From positions 1 to 47,292 of the forward strand of contig JAWXBR010000049.1 in NCBI GenBank assembly GCA_034440235.1: a DNA stretch of 47,292 nt. The letters run 5' to 3'. The position numbers were made by a program, and so were the translations under genes. Positions within the stretch are counted from its first letter, which is position 1; every line of letters begins with the position of its first letter. Positions 24,336 through 32,921 of the stretch are shown piece after piece. The notes below the pieces were generated by a model, which had not been told where the DNA came from, ran no database searches, and saw nothing but the letters and a program-made list of their open reading frames with translations. The stretch comes from JAWXBR01 sp034440235. GTDB lineage: Bacteria > Bacteroidota > Ignavibacteria > Kapaibacteriales > Kapaibacteriaceae.

Positions 24336-26372
24336 CTAGCTCGGCGACAGCGCCAAGCCTTCTGTGCCCGGTTCTGGGTGACGGGGCTCGGGTTTCGAGG
24401 GGGCGACTGGGGTAGTGCGCATTTTGTCGCGGAAGGCTTCGACGTCGCGGATGACCGGAGGGAGCGTTCCGCCGGCGATGACGATGTCGAGTTCTGAGGC
24501 GTCGAGGATTTCACGCTCGACGAGCGTTTTTGCGAGGATGTGAAGGAGGTCGACGTTGTCGCGCATGAGTTTTTCTGCGGCTTGTTCGGCTTCGACGATG
24601 ATGCGACGGACCTCGCTGTCGATGGCACGTGCGGTTTCTTCTGAGTGATCGCGGGGTTGCGAGATTTCACGTCCCAAGAAGACTTCTTCTTGTGGTGACG
24701 AGTAGCGCACCGGACCAATGAGTTCGCTCATGCCGAATTCGCACACCATCTTTTTAGCAATGAGTGTTGCGCGCTGCAAGTCGTTCGATGCACCACTGTT
24801 GAGCTGGTTAAACACTACACGCTCAGCGGCGCGTCCGGCTAACAGCGTCACAAGACGCGTTGTGAGCTGATCGCGACTTGTTGTGTGTGCGTCTTCGGTG
24901 GGCAAGTACCATGTTAGACCAAGAGCACGTCCGCGCGGGATGATCGTTACCTTGTGCACAGGGTCGCCGTCTTGTAGGAGTTTGCCTGCAAGGGCGTGAC
25001 CTATTTCGTGGTAGGCTGTAGTGAGTTTTTCTTTATCGTTGATGACCATACTTCTGCGTTCGACGCCCATGACAACTTTGTCCTTGGCATTTTCGAAGTC
25101 GAACATGGTGACTTCCAAGCTGCTACGACGTGCTGCATGTAATGCCGCTTCGTTCACAAGGTTTGCAAGATCGGCGCCGCTGAAGCCTGGGGTTCCGCGT
25201 GCGATCGATTCGAGGTCGACATCTTTTGCAATGGGCACCTTTGTCGTATGGACTTTAAGAATGCCCTTGCGTCCGACGACGTCCGGACGGTCGACGACGA
25301 CCTGTCGGTCGAAGCGGCCTGGACGTAGCAAGGCGGGATCGAGAACGTCGGGACGGTTTGTGGCCGCAACGATGATGATGCCTGAGTTCTGTTCGAAGCC
25401 GTCCATCTCCACGAGCAATTGGTTGAGCGTCTGCTCACGTTCATCGTGGCCCCCTCCCAAGCCCGCTCCCCGATGACGTCCAACCGCATCGATTTCATCG
25501 ATGAAGACGATACACGGCGCGTGTTTCTGCGCCTGCTCGAACAGATCGCGTACACGGCTTGCACCAACACCAACAAACATTTCTACGAAGTCGGCACCAG
25601 AGATGCTGAAGAACGGAACGCCTGCTTCGCCAGCAACTGCACGCGCGAGCAATGTCTTGCCAGTGCCCGGAGGTCCGAGCAGCAACACGCCCTTCGGAAT
25701 TTTTCCGCCCAGGCGCGTAAACTTTCCTGGATCGCGTAGGAAGTCGATGATTTCTTTGAGTTCTTCTTTTGCTTCGTCTACGCCAGCAACATCGGCAAAC
25801 GTAACCTTCGTTCCGCCTTCGGTCTGAAGACGAGCCTTGCTTTTGCCGAACGAGAAAATGTTTTTTCCGCCGCCACCAACCTGCATGCGACGTGTGATAA
25901 GAAAGAATGCACCAAGCAGCAACAACCACGGTAAGAACGATACGAGCGATACCCACCATGGTGAGTCGCCATCTTCATACGTCCATGAAATGTTGTGCGC
26001 TTTCCAGAGCGTTTCCGTCGAAGCATCAACAACACCAAGTTTGGTATGGAAGTGTTTTACCTCGACCGCAGCGTTATTACGCTGTACGGTAAGTGGTGTC
26101 GACAGCGTACCATGAAATTCAAAGTCGTTGAGCTGCGTTTTCTTAATCGTAGCATACTGCACGTGGTTTTCTGTGACAGCACGCATGTATTCGTTGTAGG
26201 TGAGTACCCACTCTTGCTTCTGATTACCAAGTGTGAGCATGCCGAGCATTAACACCGTGACGATGATACCGACCCAGATAAGCACGTTGCGGAGCACGCG
26301 CGAGAGGGTCATGTCGTTGTCGTCGTCGGGGTTCGGACGTGAAGGTTTTTTAGGGAGTTCGGGAGTCTTCAT
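24336..26372 (-). CDS. ftsH: ATP-dependent zinc metalloprotease FtsH
   Basis: 678 residues. Two membrane segments (VLIWVGIIVTVLMLGML near 30 and WVSLVSFLPWLLLLGAFFLI near 150) flank a periplasmic domain. Then come the AAA+ domain with Walker A GPPGTGKT (about residue 230), Walker B IVFIDEIDAVGR and SRH ATNRPDVLDPALLRPGRFDR, and the peptidase domain. The zinc motif is HEIGH (about 457) instead of the common HEAGH; both histidines and the glutamate are kept. It degrades membrane and short-lived cytosolic proteins. Last gene of dusB-tilS-hpt-ftsH; a 12-bp repeat array separates it from hpt. Confidence 0.97.
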   Translation of the reverse strand: MKTPELPKKPSRPNPDDDNDMTLSRVLRNVLIWVGIIVTVLMLGMLTLGNQKQEWVLTYNEYMRAVTENHVQYATIKKTQLNDFEFHGTLSTPLTVQRNNAAVEVKHFHTKLGVVDASTETLWKAHNISWTYEDGDSPWWVSLVSFLPWLLLLGAFFLITRRMQVGGGGKNIFSFGKSKARLQTEGGTKVTFADVAGVDEAKEELKEIIDFLRDPGKFTRLGGKIPKGVLLLGPPGTGKTLLARAVAGEAGVPFFSISGADFVEMFVGVGASRVRDLFEQAQKHAPCIVFIDEIDAVGRHRGAGLGGGHDEREQTLNQLLVEMDGFEQNSGIIIVAATNRPDVLDPALLRPGRFDRQVVVDRPDVVGRKGILKVHTTKVPIAKDVDLESIARGTPGFSGADLANLVNEAALHAARRSSLEVTMFDFENAKDKVVMGVERRSMVINDKEKLTTAYHEIGHALAGKLLQDGDPVHKVTIIPRGRALGLTWYLPTEDAHTTSRDQLTTRLVTLLAGRAAERVVFNQLNSGASNDLQRATLIAKKMVCEFGMSELIGPVRYSSPQEEVFLGREISQPRDHSEETARAIDSEVRRIIVEAEQAAEKLMRDNVDLLHILAKTLVEREILDASELDIVIAGGTLPPVIRDVEAFRDKMRTTPVAPSKPEPRHPEPGTEGLALSPS

Positions 26373-26380
26373 TCTTTACA

Positions 26381-26470
26381 GCAGATAGATTAGCGGAGAG
26401 ATGAGCGGAGAGATGAGCAGATAGATGAGCAGATAGATGAGCAGATAGATGAGCAGATAGATGAGCAGGG
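26381..26470. repeat. 12-bp tandem repeat between hpt and ftsH
   Basis: Seven abutting 12-bp units and a partial eighth run from 26381: gcagatagatta, two gcggagagatga, four gcagatagatga, then gcaggg. The array fills most of the gap between the hpt stop (26512) and the ftsH start (26372). It is the only intergenic array whose period is a multiple of three, and it is partly read by a mini-ORF coupled to hpt. Confidence 0.92.
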
Positions 26471-26515
26471 TGTAGTAACGGACCGGCACACTGACGATCC
26501 GCGAAGGGTTTTCAT
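26390..26515 (-). other. Mini-ORF of 41 codons bridging hpt and ftsH
   Basis: On the minus strand an ATG at 26515-26513 overlaps the hpt stop as ATGA. The frame reads MKTLRGSSVCRSVTTP followed by C-S-S-I repeats from the 12-bp array, and stops with TAA at 26392-26390, 17 bases before the ftsH ATG. It could pass ribosomes from hpt towards ftsH or encode a repetitive peptide. No homology is recognised, and the peptide may have no function of its own. Confidence 0.35.
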
Positions 26516-27147
26516 GCCACGTCGTCTTCGACAATCCAAATCGAGTCGAGTTCACGACCATAGCCAGCATAGTCCATGCCATAGCCCACCACGAAATCCG
26601 CCCCAATCTCGAGTCCGACATAGTCGATGAGCAGCCTCTCTTTATGCATCGAAGGTTTGCTCAGTAGCGCAGAAACAGTCACGCTGGCCGGCTGAAGCAG
26701 GCCAATTTGTTTGATGAGCTCGACAATTGTTGTACCCGTGTCGATAATGTCCTCGACAATGAGAACGTTGCGGTTGCTTAGATCCGGAAACACATCTTCG
26801 ACATCAATCACACCCTGCGACATCATGCCCGTGTTGTAACTGGCTGCACGTAGCGTTTCTATTTTGCACGGCACATTCAGCAAGCGAATGAGATCGGCAC
26901 CGAAGACCATACCACCGCGCAGAATAATAAGCACCGTCAGTTCCTGTCCAACAAAATCTCGATTGATCTTGGTTGCTATGCGTGCAACCGTCGCCTGAAT
27001 TTCTTCACGCGAGATATGCGGACGAAAACTGCGATCATGTACGCGGATAGAACGCTCAGACGCGCCACTCGCCAACGTCACCGGTGGGGTGCTGTCATCG
27101 ATGCTCAATTCATTAGTCGATAACGATGGGGCCATTGATGTCATCAT
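26512..27147 (-). CDS. hpt: Hypoxanthine phosphoribosyltransferase
   Basis: 211 residues. The PRPP-binding signature is VLIVEDIIDTGTT, with upstream loop LIILRGGMVFGADLIRLL and IETLRAASY, and the C-terminal VVGYGMDYAGYGRELDSIWIV typical of bacterial Hpt. It salvages hypoxanthine (and guanine) to nucleotides. The family is usually 175-185 residues; here about 30 extra N-terminal residues come from overlap with the tilS 3' end (35 bp), and ATGs at 27147, 27144 and 27135 are all possible starts. The tilS-hpt-ftsH order is common in several bacterial phyla. Confidence 0.93.
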   Translation of the reverse strand: MMTSMAPSLSTNELSIDDSTPPVTLASGASERSIRVHDRSFRPHISREEIQATVARIATKINRDFVGQELTVLIILRGGMVFGADLIRLLNVPCKIETLRAASYNTGMMSQGVIDVEDVFPDLSNRNVLIVEDIIDTGTTIVELIKQIGLLQPASVTVSALLSKPSMHKERLLIDYVGLEIGADFVVGYGMDYAGYGRELDSIWIVEDDVA

Positions 27148-28516
27148 AGGTAAATGCGACTACTCGCGATGTGGTTGCTCGAATTCTTGCACGCTCTGCT
27201 GGACGTATTCCGCACACCCAAACGATGCCATCTTCATCTGCTATTACTGCTACTTCTGCACGTCGTGCGTTTGCGACTTTGTGGTTTGTAAGCAGATCGC
27301 TGACGAGGACGGTTCCCTGCATTCCGTGTGGCTGAAACCGGTCGCCTGATGTCCACCGGCGCCATATTAACGCACCGTGCAGACTATCGGCATCAACGTA
27401 TGCAATGTTCCGTCCAGGTGCCGGCAGCACCTCTTCAATGGGCACTGTGCGAACGTGCAGCGTGCACGAACCAGCAACATACGCCCCATCGCCCAACACT
27501 ACAACTTCGGGGCCTGATAACTTCTCATGATGTTCGGCCACGACAATGGTCTCGCGCTCCTTCAGGCCAGTCCACGAGCCGCTTAGCGAGCACTGACTGC
27601 CTGTTTCTGACTCCGTTAGCGCAAGCAGCCTCGACACCATTTCCCGGCTCGCAAGCATGCCCATCACCTCGCGCAGCGCCCGCCTTACAATCTCTGCCTT
27701 AAGGGGCTGGCTGTGCCGCCCAAGGGGCTCGACGTGGATTACCAGACGACCATCTTCTATTTCCGCAACACCTACCGAAGCGGCACGCACTGCGTCGTGC
27801 ACAATCGAGCGTGCATTGCGCAAGTGCGTCGACGCCGACGCCATCTTCTCGCCAATGTCAGAACCCAACTCAAGCTTTAAGAACGGAAGCACTGCATGTC
27901 GAATTCGATTGCGGAAATAGTGAATATCAGCATTTGTAGCATCTTCGTGCCACACAAGCGTGTGTTCGCGTGCATACTCGGCGATGACGGAGCGGGTGCA
28001 TGCGAGGAACGGCCGTAGCAATCGTACGCCACCCTTGGTTAGCCGCGATTCCGGAATAGAGGCGAGTCCGTTCAGTCCCGCTCCTCTCGACAGATTCAGC
28101 AAGAACGTCTCAGCCACATCATCTCGGTTGTGTGCAATTACCAAGAACGGCGTCTGGTGTTTATGCGCAAGCTCATCGAACGCAGCATAACGCAGACCCC
28201 TTGCAGCCCCTTCAATACCAGTGTCCGAAGATTCTGCAAGTGTGCGCACATCGACTTTAACGACTTCGCACTGAATGTCGAGCGTCTTGCATACGTCGCA
28301 CACAAATTGTTCGTCCGAGTCGCTGTCCTCGCCCCGCAACCCGTGGTTGATGTGTGCAACCAACAATTCAAGCCGTAGCGAGTTCTTAAGTTCGTTTAAT
28401 ACATGCAACAACGTCATCGAATCGAGTCCACCACTCACACCCACAAGCACACGTGCATCGGTGCATGCGTTGCGTGTAAGGAAGGCACGGGTGTGATTGA
28501 CAATTGATTGTTGCAT
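27113..28516 (-). CDS. tilS: tRNA(Ile)-lysidine synthase
   Basis: 467 residues. The PP-loop motif VGVSGGLDSMTLLHVL (about residues 22-37) is followed by HINHGLRGEDSDSDEQFV, LVIAHNRDDVAETFLLNLSRGAG and the C-terminal TilS domain (IWRRWTSGDRFQPHGMQGT to VANARRAEVAVIADEDGIVWV). It forms lysidine at position 34 of the AUA-decoding tRNA-Ile. The start ATG lies in a 20-bp duplication, and an upstream 6-codon mini-ORF overlaps it as TAATG. Confidence 0.95.
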   Translation of the reverse strand: MQQSIVNHTRAFLTRNACTDARVLVGVSGGLDSMTLLHVLNELKNSLRLELLVAHINHGLRGEDSDSDEQFVCDVCKTLDIQCEVVKVDVRTLAESSDTGIEGAARGLRYAAFDELAHKHQTPFLVIAHNRDDVAETFLLNLSRGAGLNGLASIPESRLTKGGVRLLRPFLACTRSVIAEYAREHTLVWHEDATNADIHYFRNRIRHAVLPFLKLELGSDIGEKMASASTHLRNARSIVHDAVRAASVGVAEIEDGRLVIHVEPLGRHSQPLKAEIVRRALREVMGMLASREMVSRLLALTESETGSQCSLSGSWTGLKERETIVVAEHHEKLSGPEVVVLGDGAYVAGSCTLHVRTVPIEEVLPAPGRNIAYVDADSLHGALIWRRWTSGDRFQPHGMQGTVLVSDLLTNHKVANARRAEVAVIADEDGIVWVCGIRPAERARIRATTSRVVAFTYDDINGPIVID

Positions 28517-28550
28517 TAAGCGAACGGTAGATGCATTAAACGATCGGTAG
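28511..28550 (-). repeat. 20-bp duplication containing the tilS start codon
   Basis: Two 20-bp copies (28511-28530 and 28531-28550) differ at three positions. Each contains TTAATGCA on the minus strand. The proximal one is the tilS start; the distal ATG (28536-28534) opens a 6-codon frame (MHLPFA) whose TAA overlaps the tilS ATG as TAATG. This is the same design as at 4131. Confidence 0.8.
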
Positions 28551-28551
28551 A

Positions 28552-28571
28552 GTAATCCTAACTAGGATTAC
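28552..28571. promoter_or_regulatory. Perfect palindrome between dusB and tilS
   Basis: GTAATCCTA (28552-28560) and TAGGATTAC (28563-28571) are exact inverse complements separated by two bases. It has no following T-run in either direction, so it is unlikely to be a simple terminator. It may be a regulator binding site or an RNA-processing hairpin between dusB and tilS. Confidence 0.5.
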
Positions 28572-28584
28572 AATCAAAGTAGAC

Positions 28585-29601
28585 TCATGCAGGTGTAGCG
28601 ATTGTGGCAGCACGTTGATTTAGTTCTTCGTACGTGTGGTCGAGCTCGTCTGCGTATGCGAGCAAACGCTCTTCGATTTCTGCGTAGGTCTCCATCACAA
28701 CAACGTCCTTGCGAGCAGGGGAGTTATTGGGGAGTCCTTTCAGATACCCACCATAATGTTTTCTGAACTCGTGCACGGCACGTTTTAGCGTCTTGTATCC
28801 GATTTCGAGCGTTAGGTGTTCGAGGCAAACGCTTATGCGTTCGCGGTAATGAATCGGTGGGGGAATAACGCCCGTTGCGACATATGCTTTCGCACTGCGA
28901 AACAGAAAGGGATGTCCGATTGCAGCACGTCCGATCATCACCGCATCACAACCCGTCGTATCAAACGCTTCTTTTACATCCTCGGGAGTTTGCACATCGC
29001 CATTCAGAATCACCGGAATGTCAATCACTTCTTTTATGCGTGGTATCCAGTCCCAGTCCGCAGCCCCTTCATGTCCCTGATCGCGCGTCCTACAATGCAC
29101 AGTCAGCGCAGCAGCACCGGCATCCTGAATCATGCGTGCTACGTCCACAATAACGATGCTGTTTTTATCCCATCCGAGGCGCGTTTTTACTGTCACGGGC
29201 AAATCAACAGCGTCAACAATGGCCTTCGTCATCGCCGCCATCGCAGGTGGATCTTTCAGAAGTGCTGCGCCGGCGTTACGCGCAACGACGTTCTTCACCC
29301 AACAGCCAAAGTTGATGTCAATAAAATCGGGTCCAGCCTCGGCCGCCCTTTGCGCCGCATCCACCATCACGTCGATGTTGCCGCCGAAGATCTGAATCGA
29401 AACCGGACGTTCCTCTTCTGCAAGGCGCAGCTTTTCCATCGAACGGCGTGCATCGCGCACCAGCCCCTCCGACGAAATAAACTCCGTATAGACAATGTCG
29501 GCGCCATACCGCTTGCATATAACGCGAAACGGCAAATCCGTCACATCCTCCATTGGTGCCAGGAGGACGCCTTTGTCAACTTCTATAGAACCAATGCGCA
29601 T
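28585..29601 (-). CDS. dusB: tRNA-dihydrouridine synthase (DusB-like)
   Basis: 338 residues. A TIM-barrel flavoprotein: VLLAPMEDVTDLPFR near the N-terminus, SIQIFGGN, catalytic cysteine C100 in INFGCWVKNVVARNAGAAL (most DusB proteins have GCP at this point; here GCW), VTVKTRLGW, LTVHCRTRDQG, VILNGDV and DAVMIGRAAIGHPFLF. It reduces uridine to dihydrouridine in tRNA using NADPH and FMN. First gene of the dusB-tilS-hpt-ftsH unit; TAGTTTTG ends 4 bases before its ATG, predicting a leaderless mRNA. Confidence 0.94.
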   Translation of the reverse strand: MRIGSIEVDKGVLLAPMEDVTDLPFRVICKRYGADIVYTEFISSEGLVRDARRSMEKLRLAEEERPVSIQIFGGNIDVMVDAAQRAAEAGPDFIDINFGCWVKNVVARNAGAALLKDPPAMAAMTKAIVDAVDLPVTVKTRLGWDKNSIVIVDVARMIQDAGAAALTVHCRTRDQGHEGAADWDWIPRIKEVIDIPVILNGDVQTPEDVKEAFDTTGCDAVMIGRAAIGHPFLFRSAKAYVATGVIPPPIHYRERISVCLEHLTLEIGYKTLKRAVHEFRKHYGGYLKGLPNNSPARKDVVVMETYAEIEERLLAYADELDHTYEELNQRAATIATPA

Positions 29602-29605
29602 TCTG

Positions 29606-29613
29606 CAAAACTA
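29606..29613 (-). promoter_or_regulatory. TAGTTTTG promoter element of dusB, predicted leaderless start
   Basis: On the minus strand TAGTTTTG matches TAnnTTTG and is separated from the dusB ATG (29601-29599) by exactly four bases, as at 8397 and 41304. Confidence 0.5.
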
Positions 29614-29810
29614 CTACTAAGGCGGCAGGGGGGTCGTGGAATATAAATATTTGATCACGTAAAAAACGGTAGTTGGAAGTTCATTTTATTTGTACGGGAT
29701 TGTAGCGCAGTTCGTTAACCAGCCAGTCTATGAAGCGGTGTACGTGCCGAAAGGCGCCGAGCTGTATGTGCAATCGCTTAGAATTATTCTATTTTTCCGA
29801 AGGAGATTTT

Positions 29811-30260
29811 ATGAATCGTTCATCGACGATGGCGGTCTTTACCGCCAGCATGATATGTACACTGCTGCTTATGGCAGCGTCGGGATTGTTCGCGACAGAA
29901 ATCGCAGGGTGTGCCACCTGTCCGGGTGGTAGTACTGAGGCTACAGTTGCCGTCGCATTTTGTAGTGGAGGAGTGAATTATAATGTCAACGTAACGTATT
30001 GCACGTGGACCTATAGTCCACCGCAAACTGGATTGCCATGCACTTCCGACTCTTGGCATCGATGAATACACAGTAGTGAAAAAGATTTGCCCAAATCTTA
30101 CTGGGCTGCCACCAACACGTCGGTTGATTACTGCTATGACAGTGCTCTTGGTCAGTATCTAATGACGAGACATACCCCCTGTAGTGGAGAGTGCGCTCAG
30201 CAGTGCACGAATAACGGTTGTAACTACGACCCAACAGAAGCGTGCGAAGTATGTCCTTAA
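29811..30260 (+). pseudogene. Cysteine-rich secreted protein gene with an internal in-frame TGA
   Basis: ATG 29811 has the best Shine-Dalgarno in the window (aaggaga, 29799-29805). The product begins with a signal peptide (MICTLLLMAASGLFA) and a possible lipobox cysteine (IAGC). The frame meets TGA at 30063-30065 but then continues without another stop to TAA 30258-30260, adding residues such as SYWAATNTSVDYCYDSALGQ and a Cys-rich end (CSGECAQQCTNNGCNYDP). A terminator follows the TAA by 8 bases, not the TGA, which suggests that the original gene had 149 residues. A truncated 84-residue protein could still be made. The family is unrecognised. Confidence 0.6.
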
Positions 30261-30268
30261 CATAATCA

Positions 30269-30317
30269 CAGGGTGGGAGTTGAATAAACTTCCACCCTGG
30301 ATTTATTCTTTGTTTCC
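30269..30317 (+). terminator. Intrinsic terminator after the cysteine-rich gene
   Basis: A 13-bp stem (30269-30281 with 30287-30299, one G-U) has loop GAATA, followed by a T-rich stretch (atttattctttgtttcc). Its place, just after the TAA at 30260, supports that stop as the ancestral gene end. Confidence 0.75.
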
Positions 30318-30345
30318 TGTATTACTAGAAACGCGAGAACTTCAT

Positions 30346-32879
30346 ATGCAAAGGTTACGCTCATTGAGAGTTTATACGGTTCTCATTATTCTGGTCGCTG
30401 TAGCTCAATATGCTTCGGGCCAGGTTTGGAAGCAGGATCAGCGCTCGTGATTCAGTTACTATGAGCCTAATATTCCGCGAGGAATGGACCGTACCCTGGT
30501 CTATGACACATGTCATCGAGAAGTATGGGCAATTCTCGGACCCCGCGTATTTGGAAAAGTAATAGTGACGGCGTTTCGTGGAAATACATCCCAATCCCGA
30601 ATAACCAGGATATACGGGCCCTGTCACGATTACTGATCGATGGTTGCAATGTGATTTACGCATGGGATGATAAGGTTGCAAACTATGCCTTCCGCATGAT
30701 GGCACTCAATCGTGAATCAGCTGACTGGAGAGAATTAAAGCCGCTCGGAGCTAAGCCAATGCTTCCGCAATTCCAATGGACCGCATTGAAGGATTCGTCG
30801 GTGTTTATTGTTGAGAATAGTTTGCGACGTTTGTATGTAAGCTCGGATCTTGGCCGAACTTGGGACACATTGAATATTCGATCCAGCGTATATAGCGATG
30901 CGGCTGACCTTATTTGCGAAGTTTCGCCGGGAACTATAGCAATTAAACGGGACACCGGATTCATGGAAGTCGACTGGAAATCGAAGGAGCTTCATGAACC
31001 AAACCTGCCCTATAATACAATTGCTTACAAATACTTCGATAGTCTGAACATTATAGCAGGTGTGAACGCTCAGTCTATTGGTCGACTGGGTCTTTCGCGT
31101 GATGGGGGCAACTCGTGGTCATATCTCGACAGTATCGCGTTTCTAAATTCGCCTAGAGTCTTACGTGGCAATGAAGGCTCCTTATATAGTACTGTAATTC
31201 GCATGCGCGCTGGCACAGCGACTGTCTATACGAAAAAAGGTGACATTGTTACCTCCTCTGATCGCGGAGTAACATGGTATGACCGTGGGAATGTCGGAGA
31301 ATTAAAAATCGAAAACGCAGCGCAGATAACAGAAGATCAATTTGGAAATGCCATTATATGCATAGGTAGGAATGTTTTTTTAGTACCAAATGGCAAGGAT
31401 TCTGTTAGGATAATATCGCAGAGTGGACCAAAATTCAGTTTGATGCTGAGAATCGATTCTTCACACTATGTTGGTATCGGTCCTTCAGGTCTTTACACCT
31501 CAAATGACACTGGAAGGGTGTGGTGGCAACCCTTGCCACCACCAGACCTCTTAGAATCGTCAACCGATCACGTCGTTGGGGTTCACCCGTTAGTCATAGA
31601 TCGTTTGTCTGTTAATGGCAACGGGGATGTTAGCATTGCATCATCAGAACGTCAAGCTATTTTTCGTGTTGCAAACACATCACAGACCTCAGAGTACCGA
31701 CGCTTAGCTGACGGCTATCCTCAATTTTATAAGTTTGATTTGGTCAATCCAGAATACATCGATAAAGGACGAGCTATCATCGCCTTGCGTGGCGATACCG
31801 CAATACGAAAGTGGAGCTATGTATCAATTGACGTAGTTGGCTCTAGCGTTGATCATCCTATAGGAAGTGGTGAGTTTGTCGCATCATCTTTGTCCGTTGA
31901 GGATGACAATGACTGGATTGCCGTCTCGGACTCTATCTATATAAGCTCAAATAAAGGTGTCTCGTGGACTACACGCGCAAGCGCCGGTCTGCCGCGCGAT
32001 GCAGACGGACGCATCTACGAGACTTCGCAGATTGTGCGCCTGTCTCCGACCACGCTACTACTCGGCTTTAGAGGGATACGCATCGTGGGCGATAGCGACA
32101 CAACGGTGCAACGTCCGGGTGGACTGTATCGCTCGGATGATAATGGTGCCACATGGTCGCGCAGTGATGCAGGCATGGGTTCGCAGACGTACGTGTGGTT
32201 CATAACCAAGCTTGACGAAAGCGTCGTGTTATGTGCGGCAGGCCAGGTACTAGCCGACACTGTAAACGCAGGGTATAATCAGACCGGTGCCACCATCATG
32301 CGCTCTACCGATGCAGGACGCACGTGGAGCATGGTGTACGACGAGCCACGCGGACGTCCCGCATTTTAGGGCAGAAGAGAAATCCTTGCTACCTCACCAA
32401 CCCGCGTTCTATATGCCAGTATGGAAGATGGTGTAGTCGAAAGCACCGATGCTGGTCTCACGTGGCACCAACTAGGTGATATGCCGTTGAATTATCGCTT
32501 CATCAACGACATCGAAGTCGATACCAAGGGGACGATCTATGCTGGAACGGATAAGGGGCTCTTCACCTTTACTCCAAACACAACCTCGGTAGAAGGGGAT
32601 GATCATCTAAAGCTCGCAAGCGTCTGGGCGTACCCAACTCCAGTAGACGATCAGCTAACTGTCCGAGTAAACAACGTAAATCTCATATCAGGACGTCCGA
32701 CATTAACAATGGTTAGTATCTATGGACAACAAGTGCGTGACTTGAGCGCATCAGTCACACAGGCTGCTGGACGTCAAGAGTTTAACATCCAAACATCCGA
32801 TCTACCCGAAGGCGTGTATCTGCTGGTACTTGCGCATAGCAGGGCGACGATGACCAGTAAGATTATGGTGCGAAGGTAG
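30346..32879 (+). pseudogene. Broken gene for a T9SS-secreted BNR/sialidase-like repeat protein
   Basis: The 5' end encodes a signal peptide (MQRLRSLRVYTVLIILVAVA, cut near ASG-QV) and stops at TGA 30448. The same frame continues (YYEPNIPRGMDRTLVYDTCH) and then shifts between about 30530 and 30550 into the long frame RIWKSNSDGVSWKYIPIPNN. That frame runs to TAG 32367-32369, where the paralogue at 23.7 kb has TGG (AFWGRRE). Beyond it the frame resumes (MEDGVVESTDAGLTWHQL) to a full T9SS tail (VWAYPTPVDDQLTVRV to GVYLLVLAHSRATMTSKIMV). BNR-like Asp-box repeats (SDNGATWSRSDAGMG, SRDGGNSWSYLD) fill the middle. There are three independent lesions, so the gene is inactive as sequenced. Confidence 0.85.
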
Positions 32880-32921
32880 CGCGTCGACTTGTATCGATTT
32901 TCTTGTTCCTGACCACTAGGC

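Noticed and set aside
26376..26621. 81-codon frame ending in LIYL repeats three bases before ftsH
   Set aside because: It starts inside hpt in a shifted frame without initiation signals; the hydrophobic repeat is a by-product of the 12-bp array. The ATGA-coupled frame 26515-26390 is the better candidate.
27089..28496. Several plus-strand ORFs opposite tilS
   Set aside because: They are reverse-strand shadows of tilS and show no start signals or domains.
29690..29810. Possible coding fragment (VNQPVYEAVYVPKGAELYVQ) before the cysteine-rich gene
   Set aside because: The frame looks protein-like for about 35 codons but has only a TTG start, no family match that I recognise, and overlaps the Shine-Dalgarno region of the next gene in another frame.
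30063..30065. TGA as selenocysteine or a reassigned codon
   Set aside because: TGA ends many genes here (e.g. at 4131, 5273, 8316), no SECIS-like hairpin was evident after the codon, and neighbouring genes carry other disabling mutations.
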